DNA from: Naganishia liquefaciens
Taxonomy: Eukaryota > Basidiomycota > Tremellomycetes > Filobasidiales > Filobasidiaceae
Length of the DNA: 64,000 nt
Reading direction: 5' to 3'
Assembly (NCBI GenBank): GCA_013423385.1
Contig: BLZA01000018.1
Coordinates: forward strand, 434,001 to 498,000
Numbering within the stretch: position 1 is the stretch's first letter; each line of letters starts with the position of its first letter. Shown in pieces: positions 49,947-58,059 of this stretch. Below the pieces are notes generated by a model, which saw only the letters and a list, made by a program, of their open reading frames with translations, was not told the origin of the DNA and made no database searches. A program made the translations under genes and the position numbers.

Positions 49947-51607
49947 ATGATGACCGAGAAGGAGACTCCCGACGATCACACTCCGCTGGAGCTTCCCCAC
50001 ACGCCTGACAGCAGCTCGAGCAAGGCGATCGGGCTTATGACTCCTGTCGAGAAGAAGGTCCGATTTTCCAGCAGCCCGCCCGGGGTGAGTGATGCGATGT
50101 GGGGCCTCATTGTTCTCGTACTGGATCGCTGATGAAGCATATGTAAAGCGTACCCCTGCGCCTGGTCCGTCCCGCTGTCCGTCTACGTCTTCGCAGATTT
50201 CGTCTTCTTCGCGACCTTCGCTCCGAATTCCAGAATTCCCAGCGAAACACACCTGGAAGAGAGCAGTAGGCCTTGTGGAACCCGTCTACACTCCATTCGA
50301 GACATATCAAGGACTCCGAGCGGCGGTTGACGAATGCCATCATCCTGATGTCAAGACGTTTCACGAGATTTTTGATTGCTGGGCTCGACATTGCTATACC
50401 GGCGACAAAAGTGGGAAACAGAACAAAACTTCGCTTTCTTGGTGTGATTTATACGCAAACTACGTCTTCATGGCTTGTAAGTGATTCACAACCTGGCTAC
50501 AAAGAAAGACGATCAAGCTGACACACTTCATGCGCTGTGTCTTTAGGCGAATTCTTCGTTCCAAGAACCTGCTTTGAGGTGGAAGCCCACTCGCCGATCT
50601 TCTTTGGTATCAAGCTGCCGCGAGATGATCTTATCGCCTGGATCATTTCCTTCTTGACAGGCAAGCTCTTTGCGAGGAAGATGATCACCTCGCGCATGCA
50701 GACTCTCAAAAAGACTATCACTGAAAAGAATGAAGGTCTGTGGAAAGTGATGATGGAGACACGCGCACCGAGTTCTGGCAAGAAAACTCTGCTCAAATCT
50801 AAAGCTCGTAAACTACCCGCCGCTGAAGAAGCCCACACCAGGTTCCATCCCTTCCTCGCCTATCTCCTTCGACTTGACGACAGCATCGATAATCCCTCCA
50901 AAGCCTTTACGCATCCCGCCCTGGATGTGTCCAAAGTCGAGCCACCCAGGGGATTCTTGGCTAGCTGGATAGAGCTCAGGCATACGATGTGCGAGCAAGC
51001 TGGTCTCAATAAAGCGGCGAGGGATGCAGTCAACAATTGGAAGTCGTGTCCGATCGAACCTTCCCGTACACCACCGAAAGCCAGCATAAAGCGAAAGCGA
51101 GAGCAAAGTCGTACGCCCAGCAAGCAGCGGATCGTTGCGATGCCCATAAGGGAGCCTGTTGCTGTGGCTCGAGAGGTCACGACGATTCCCACTGCTCGTA
51201 TCCCCTTTTCTTCGAAACTCGAGTATGACACGGATGAAGTTTATGATGATGACTCGAATGATACCACAGCTCGCGGATCTCGAGCACACTCGCCTTCGCT
51301 TTACCATCTATCAACACTGAAGAGACCATCAATCCCTGCCGTTGCTCGACGCTTGCATTCGGAGACGCCAAGTATTTCGGATTGCCGTACCACTTTATCC
51401 GATGACTTTTGGAAAGACTCAAATCCGTCATCGTCCATCGACAGCATTCTCGATAGGTCTACATCACTAAATCGACGTCTCGAAAACGTCGGATGCGATG
51501 TTGCGAATGTTTGGCAGCGCGAACAGGAAGCGGACGCTGTGAATGCGCTCTTGGACCTTGGTCAACGCTATCGGGTTCATGTGGATTCCGTCAGTAGCTC
51601 GGCTTGA
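49947..51607 (+). CDS. TEA/ATTS-like domain protein, gene D
   Basis: Three exons: 49947-50084, 50149-50476, 50547-51607 (508 residues). Intron 1 is phase 0 and intron 2 phase 1 (GTAAGT donor), as in genes B and C. The first exon ends in EKKVRFSSSPP, where KVRF (37-40) fits a PP1-docking motif. Residues about 144-212 read as the TEA-like domain: W144, FMACEFFVP ending helix 1, PRDDLIAWI, and TGKLFARKMITSRMQTL as recognition helix, where the SSH core of TEA proteins has become T-S-R. The second shared module is FHPFLAYLL at 255, followed by PPRGFLASWIEL. The C-terminal 250 residues are Ser/Arg-rich and probably disordered, with two basic KRKREQ-like patches. The ATG at 49947 is used; a second lies directly after. 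Nuclear DNA-binding function is inferred. Confidence 0.7.
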
Positions 51608-52285
51608 TTCACTTTACAAAGCCCGAGCTCTTGTGTGAATAGAAATGGCTAAGCAGTTACCACCTTCCTTCGACTTTGCTTTTGCTTACGACAATCGTTC
51701 TGTCTCTACTCGAATTATTGATCCTCGCTCATTGGTAAGGCACATTTGAGCTGTGCTCGACATAATCGTCTACCAACACAAAGAATGCCAACGTTGATGC
51801 CACAACGTTGCAATGGACCCTGAGCTGGATAATAGTGATATTTGTGTTCATATATGAGCTGCCATCAAGTCACCTATGCGATTACATCTATGCGTTTATA
51901 CATGCCCTTTCTTTCTCTTGCAAGGAATGAGAGCCTGATGCGGCAGGGGAAACGGCGTAGAATTTCCAGCGATACGTGTGCGCACGAACAGAATGACCAG
52001 CTTTGTTGTTGATAAATCGGGATGGAGTGTCCTGCTATAGGTTCCTCCGAGCCAGCCTGACCACAGGACAACGGAACAAAGCGCACCACTCGCAAGGACT
52101 GACCAGGAAGCTCAAGAATCCCTTCGCTTCAGTTCAGAGGGGAAACCGCTGATGTGGTGCGTCCAAAACCAATCTTGAGCGTGACGTCAGCAACGGTATG
52201 GGCTCAAGTCGTCTTCTTTCTCCTGCTACGTGCTCGTAGCAAGCATATGCAGCTTCCCCGTCTCTCACGAGCGATATTCTTGATC
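51608..52285. other. Intergenic region
   Basis: About 680 bases between TEA-like gene D and the small gene at 52286, both on the plus strand. The frame of the downstream gene is open back to 52154, so a longer N terminus is formally possible. No other feature was seen. Confidence 0.45.
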
Positions 52286-52809
52286 ATGTCAACCACCACC
52301 TCCACCCCCGAAAGCATCGCCTCCACCCTTCTCGCGCGTCAGCCCTACCCACCACTCTGCCCCAAATCAGTATACGACCCGGCCCTGACGCAGACGATCA
52401 ACGACCTCGACGCCGCACCGCTCGTGACGGCGGTCCTGCATCTCGCAAACGATGATCTTGAGGGATGTCATGTGATTGTGCAGGAGATGGAGGGTCAACC
52501 GACGGCGAATCTTTTGCATGCGACGTTGCATCGCCGCGAGGGGGATTACTGGAATTCAAAGTAGTGCGTATTTCTTGACGCATGGTTCTACCGAGAATAT
52601 GGATGACGGATGGCGCTGAAGATGGAATTGCCTTTTTCAGCTGGTATGCACGTACGACACATCCGACAGTGAAGCGCGCAGAGGCCAATGCGTTTGTGGA
52701 TCTTTGCGAAAAGGTCAAGAATGGACGTTCAAACGGGGATGAGCTGGAGGAGAAGCAGTGGGACGAGATGAAGCGGATTGTGGAATGGGTGTTGAAGAAT
52801 GAAAGATGA
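52286..52809 (+). CDS. Small conserved fungal protein of unknown function
   Basis: Two exons, 52286-52563 and 52641-52809, 148 residues. The GTGCGT donor and TTTCAG acceptor join in phase 2 to give REGDYWNSKYWYARTTHP, a pattern I associate with an uncharacterised family of small fungal proteins. The N-terminal half is helical, with PPLCPKSVYDPAL and HLANDDLEGCHVIVQEMEG; the C-terminal half is a charged helix ending in VEWVLKNER. There is no signal peptide, membrane segment or catalytic motif. The start was set at the ATG before STTTSTPES because upstream in-frame codons encode a hydrophobic stretch foreign to the rest. It converges on the CHORD gene with 278 bases between stops. Confidence 0.72.
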
Positions 52810-53087
52810 GGTTGCGGAGAGAGAAAGAGATGCAAGTGCGATTTAGCATCGGACTTGAGGATAAGCTCGAGCTGATTTTCTCTGCGCACTGTAGTCTGAT
52901 GGTAATTGACGTTCCAACACCAGTGTATCCTTAGAGTTGCCCCACACTTGTTTGCCGATTCCCCACGACGATGGTCAACGAAAGCAAAGGAGACCGAAGC
53001 GCCCCATCCTCCGTTCATGCCATTTGCTCGAGCGCGCTTGAAAACTCTAATTCTGCATGTATGCATTCCTCTGCACCGACACACGTT

Positions 53088-54681
53088 TTACAACCGCTTG
53101 CCCTCTTCCACAACAATATCCTTCCCCCCGACCGTACCCGTACGTCCGGACACACCAAACGTCAGTGCATAGCCGGCCGGCAGGGCCGCGCCACCTGCAG
53201 GCTTAATAAGGAGCGGCCATGATGTGGGTGAGGGCTTTTGCAGGACCATCTCTACCTGTGTGATAGCGTGCGACCGTAAGCGATTCTGGCAGTTTCGACA
53301 GGGAGGACTATAGAACGCACCTTTGTGCCGAGGATTTTGTAGACGCTCTTTTCTGGATCAATTGGACCGTAGAGATCTATTGTTTTGACGACCCTTTTAC
53401 GCGCCGGGAGGTAAAGATCCAGGTGGACCTGAGCACGCGGAATCGTCAGTATCAGCCAGGGCACAGCGTGTGGAACCACTCACGCGTTCCGCCTCAAACT
53501 TGACGGTCGAATTTTCCTTGTCCGCCCTGCACGGAACGCTGGTATGTCAGTACAACGATGCCGGCGGTTGCGTCACAGACCACTTGCCCCTTTGCAAACG
53601 CGCTCACGATGACCTGCGTCGGCGTCTGATAATGGTCCAATCGACAGTCCACCTTTTCCTCCTCGTCTGACTCTGCCTTGGGCTGTCCGACGAACAAATG
53701 CGTCGTGTACCGGCACCCGGGCATGTTGAGGAAATCATCAAAGTCGAGCACCCGACGTTTGCAGCATAGGTAGCCCTTGGAGCCTTCATGGAAGATGGGC
53801 TGGTATCGCCAAAAAAGTGTCAGTGGGATATCTTTTGCCGGAGAAACCAGGCTTACACCTCCCGGATGGTACCGGCATTCCCCGCATTCCTCGCCTTGCC
53901 CGCTTTGACTCTTCTTCCACCCTTCCGTCTCCCCGCGCACACCACCGTCTTCTCCCTCCCATTCGGCACCGCATCCACGTCGCTTACACTTACTCCCCTT
54001 GGGCACCTTGACGTCCGCCGGATCCTTGTCCTCCCGCGCAGCCCAATCCACTTTTTCCGGCAACGCGGGCTTGACCGGTGCGCTGGCTGCGGCGGCGGCA
54101 GGGGTTGTCGTTCCCGATGCGGCTTTACTGGCAGAAGGAGTGCCGTACGTCTCGACGCCGTTTTCAGAGATGGCCATCGAGGCAAAGGCTGGTGCGGTTG
54201 CGTTGGGGGAGGGAGCGACGCTGGGCGCGGCGGCGGTGGCGCTGTGAGTGCCTTTGGTGCAGCCCTGGTCGGGAGAGGAGAAAAAAGCTAAGCGGAGGGG
54301 TCATGGTGCACCGAGTGTTGGGGACGTACGGGGATCTTGACGAATTCATCGAATTCCATTACCGGCTGTAAGAGATGCATCAGAATCACCAGGCGCGAGG
54401 CTTCACCCAAGACCTGCTATTCACCTTGTTGGTCTCCTTACAGCAAGCTGTAACATGTGTGATCAGTACCAATGATACCTCGCTAGCTTCCAGACTTACA
54501 CCATGACTTGAGTCCTTCATGGAAGACCTAGACGCAAAATCACAATGATCAGGAAAATCGCCTAGCTGCACATGACAGCCAAGCTCACGGGACCGCCTGA
54601 ATGGTACGTGCATTCGCCCTCGACCCGCTCTGTCGACTCGTCAAACTGTGCTCCGCAGCCTTGATGAGAGCACTTGGGCAT
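53088..54681 (-). CDS. CHORD-CS protein (Rar1/Chp family, Hsp90 co-chaperone type)
   Basis: Zinc-binding co-chaperone with two CHORD domains and a CS domain, which in other eukaryotes links Hsp90 to client assembly. Nine exons: 54589-54681, 54500-54527, 54426-54448, 54330-54365, 53857-54264, 53588-53799, 53484-53526, 53321-53428, 53088-53255, giving 372 residues with consistent phases. CHORD1 spans residues 4-66 (CSHQGC, CTYHSGGPVFHEG, SCC, CTKGTH). An Ala/Thr-rich linker follows, then CHORD2 from about 152 to 229 (CKRRGC, CRYHPGG, PIFHEGSKGYLCC, CRYTTH). The CS domain covers about 239-340 (VHLDLYLPARKRV, DLYGPIDPEKS, WPLLIKP). Exon 3 is 23 nt. The intron at 53527-53587 has a GC donor, GCAAGT; only this choice yields the K-G-A-D-K-E-N-S-T-V-K-F-E junction expected in CS domains. 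Confidence 0.93.
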
Positions 54682-54960
54682 GGTGGTGGTGGTGGTGGTA
54701 GAGTGTGTTGTGTGAAATGACCGCTCGCCGAATAAACTAGAATCAATCCAAGTGACCGCTCACTCGACTTTGGGCGACCTCCACTTGGCAGCAGCCAGCC
54801 GGCCGCCGGGGATTTCGCCCCGATGGTGGCGGCCCCGGGGGTAGTCAAGTTAATGCGGATCATCTGCTTTAGTATCATGGATTGACAACTGTTACAACTT
54901 GTCATACAACTCGACACGCCCCTCCTCCCGGTCTGCGCAACTCCAATGCATCTTCTCCCC

Positions 54961-56952
54961 TCACTGCCTCGCCTCAATCTCCAAATCAGCCACCGCCTGA
55001 TCCAACTCCATCTGCGCAACCACCTCACGCAAAAGATTCGCCTCCCATCGGCCCCAGACGAACCCGACGTAGAGCATCGTCGCGCCGAGTGCACCGACAG
55101 CGACGCCGAGGAGCGTCCATATCGGCTGGATGTATGATTTCGGTTGCCATGCCGACGAGACGGAGAGTGCCACGGCGGCAAATATTGACAAGCCAAAGAG
55201 GCGGAGGTGAAACTTGGAGTTGCGCGCAGAAATGCCAGAGTAGGCGCGCAAGATGTCAATGGCGTTTCGAATCGTTTCGGCCTTGGTGGGCGAATGAAAG
55301 AATGCATTGATAGCCGTTTGACGGGACGAGGCTTCTTGCTTGGTGCGCGACGTACCCGAATCGCCGCTCGAGGCCTCGTTGGACGCGATCTGAACGAGCG
55401 GCGCAGTCCCGTCGTAATCCGTCGGCAAAGGACGATGCTGCGGTGCTTCCGGATTCGTCAGCGGATTGTTCGCCTCGTTGGCCGACAAGATTGCAAACGT
55501 CGCAAGCACGCCAAAATGGTCCGAATAGGAATACGTTTGACCGGGCACGAGATCGGTCATGACGACGCGACAGGATTGACACGAGAGGATCGGCGCCGAC
55601 TGCATGGATTCCGCGATCGGTGGGCCTTCCTCGAGGTGTCGGACGTCATCGTGCGCGTGCGAACCGACCGTGTGTTGACCGGGCTTATCGTCGTGGTACT
55701 TGCCGTTCCCCTGGCGCCGCTTGCCCTGACCCTTGAACGACCACAGCAGTGGCCGCCGTCGAGCGACATCGGGCCCGCGGTAAAAAATGTAATCGAGGCG
55801 TTTGCCCTTCCACCGAATCGCCTCATCCACGAGCGGCTTACCGGCCGAGTAACTGTTGATGTAATTATCGCACGTCATGCCGTGCCGGAGGATCCCGTCC
55901 TCGTCCGTTTCCGGCGCGGCGGCCGTAAGGGATTCCGGATGGGTCATGAGCCAGGCATCGAGGACGCAGCCTTGATCGCGCATGATGGCGATGGGCAGCG
56001 ACTGAGGCGAAGAGTTGAAGTCTCCAGTCTGTCGTGCAGGGGGGGGGGGTCAACCAAAGCCAGAGGCAAAGACAGTCGCGGCGGGAAGGGGGGGGGACGT
56101 ACAGCAATCACGTAGCGACCTCGTTCAGCGGCAGCGCGAATCGCGTTCGCCAATTGCCACGCCTGTGCCATCCGATGCGCCTGCTGCGTCTGTGGCCCAT
56201 GCTCGCCCGCCGCGTGCATCTACGGCAACAGAATCTCAGGTCACTCAAAAGTCACCCTAGAGAGCTACACGACCGGGGTGGGCTCACGTGGGTATTCCAG
56301 ATCTCGACTTCGCCCAACTCGGGATGCAGGACAACGACGCTGCCGGCGGCTTTATTGACGAAGAAATCGCCGGCGATGACGGCCAGTGGGAGGCCCGATA
56401 GCGAGTACGGCAGTGCCTGGGCGGAGATGATGGGGAATTTGCTCAGGATGGCTAGACCTGATCCGAGGGCTCCGCTGCGGAATGACATTAAAAGAGAATG
56501 GGATACCGAGTCCGACCAGTATAAAGCACAGGATAGCATGATTGCATAAGAAACAAGGCAACATATGAGCGCCATGATTCCAAAAAGGGATATGACAGCA
56601 CATTACAACATTTGCCAGCACGAGCTCGCGATTTCAAGGCACGCACAAAGCGGCACATGGGTCTACATAGATGAAAATGAAAACGGGTTACGTACGTGTG
56701 AAAATACCTCGAATACGGAAACACGTCCTTGCACGCCTCGCGAATCGTCTCGAAATCCCTTTGGACCCAACATTCCTGCAGACAGACGATATCAAACCCC
56801 GTTCCGGGCGTTGTCGTCGGTTCGGCATGGGTCGCGAGAAATTCCGCAATGGCGGCGATTCGTGGAGTGCGGTCTTTCGAGATAAACTTGAGGCCCCAGA
56901 CGTTGAAGGTCAGCACGGAGAGTGCGGCGGGAGGTGATGCCGATGTTGACAT
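54961..56952 (-). CDS. ISC1: Inositol phosphosphingolipid phospholipase C (neutral sphingomyelinase type)
   Basis: Mg-dependent membrane enzyme that hydrolyses inositol phosphosphingolipids to ceramide. Four exons: 56696-56952, 56474-56288, 56219-56103, 54961-56028 (the middle two read downwards), 542 residues. The endonuclease/exonuclease/phosphatase fold shows its motifs in order: LTFNVWGLK, LQECW with the metal-binding Glu, GSGLAILSKFPI, NTHMHA, GDFNSSP and SDHFGV with the catalytic Asp-His. Two membrane helices near residues 460-477 and 487-508 close the protein, as in yeast Isc1 and mammalian nSMase2-like enzymes. Intron 1 (56475-56695, 221 nt) is far longer than its neighbours. Intron 3 (56029-56102) has a poly-C tract before its acceptor. 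The GCAG three bases before the ATG suggests a leader intron, so an upstream exon is possible. Confidence 0.93.
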
Positions 56953-57169
56953 GTCCTGCAGCAGAGTCAAAAAGGATCAGCACGGTTGTCGGCTTTTTGA
57001 CGCCTGTGTGTGGGGGGGGGGGGTTCCATGCCACGAGCACTCGCAAGGACGAGAGGCTTGCTCAGTAATCCACGATGCAAATACACAATTATGTGTCCTC
57101 AAACCCCCTCACAAACCTCCGAAAAAGTTTGCAAGGATTGGGTCATAAATAGGTCCGCCCATCGGGTAG

Positions 57170-58045
57170 AGTTTTCATCTTTGAAGCTTCTTGTCTTTGC
57201 GAGCGCAAGTGCGGAAAGCCAAGGATGGGAAGAGGCGAGTACTTACAGTTCCCTCAAGTTCGAGAAAGTGCCTGTGTCCCAATCCGGAGCCCCTGGTCCG
57301 ACGCGTTCCCTGTGGTCGGAAAGAAACAGCCGTTAGAACGTGTACTTTCGTAACAGTCATTGCTCCGCCCGGGGGAATTCGAGAATGTATTGAAGAATCA
57401 GATCATGTGTAAACGCGACCTCCTCATTGTGATCGATTTTTCACGATCACTGGTCGGAGTTGGATTGTTCTGTTAGGTTTGCATGTCATCCTTTGATGAG
57501 TGGATTGGAAGGGAGTGAAGGGGGGAGGGGGCAGATGGGCGGAGTGCAGAGACGACTTACAATCAATGAGCGTGGGTTTGGGGGAATCGCAGCAGGAGTG
57601 GCAGACGCAGCGGGTCGTCTGGTTTATATGCTCGGTCAACTCGCAGCCGACGCAGGGAAAATACAAAAGCGCGCGTGTAACTGGGTGGGCAAATGACGTG
57701 TCAATCGACGCTCCTTTGTCTCATGCGGTGAGCAGGGACCTTGGTCGTGAATACTGCATAGCCTATCCAGCGGGTTCTTCTTTTAACAACGGGCGGTTCC
57801 CATGTCCACAGGTCGAGCCACATGTCAATCCACGCTGATGAGCCGACGTACAATGTGTTAACAACCTGACATCCTCCTGAATCTCCGTTACTTGTTGTAC
57901 GCCCGTCTCGGTGTTCGGCCCGGAAGCATTTCGACATTGATCGACGCCGCGGGGATGCATGCATGGTGACGTTGATGACGAACGGCAAGCCATCGACAAG
58001 AGTCCCGGAGTGCTGTATCCTTCCTTTCCGTCCTCTGTTCTCCAT
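57170..58045 (-). other. Possible unresolved minus-strand gene with Cys-rich exon
   Basis: Three pieces read like coding exons but could not be joined with consistent phases. The first (about 57561-57700) has a CCCAG acceptor and GTAAGT donor and encodes FPCVGC then RCVCHSCCDSP, two Cys pairs able to bind zinc. The second (about 57370-57432) ends in FTHDLILQYILEFPRAEQ and a stop. The third (57250-57360) starts at an ATG overlapping that stop and ends at a GTAAGT donor. A fourth, upstream frame (57701-58045) contains WIDMWLDLWTWEPP. They may form one small gene, or a separate leader of ISC1. I cannot name a function. Confidence 0.25.
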
Positions 58046-58059
58046 GCGCTGAGCATATC

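Noticed and set aside
49599-50252. A single minus-strand frame of 217 codons covering the start of TEA-like gene D.
   Set aside because: Its right-hand two thirds is antisense to exons of gene D and has no protein-like pattern. Only the left 78 codons were kept, as a doubtful small gene.
53788-54291. A plus-strand frame of 167 codons rich in Arg, Gly and Ser.
   Set aside because: It is antisense to the CHORD gene's main exon, where the motifs and phases are clear on the minus strand.
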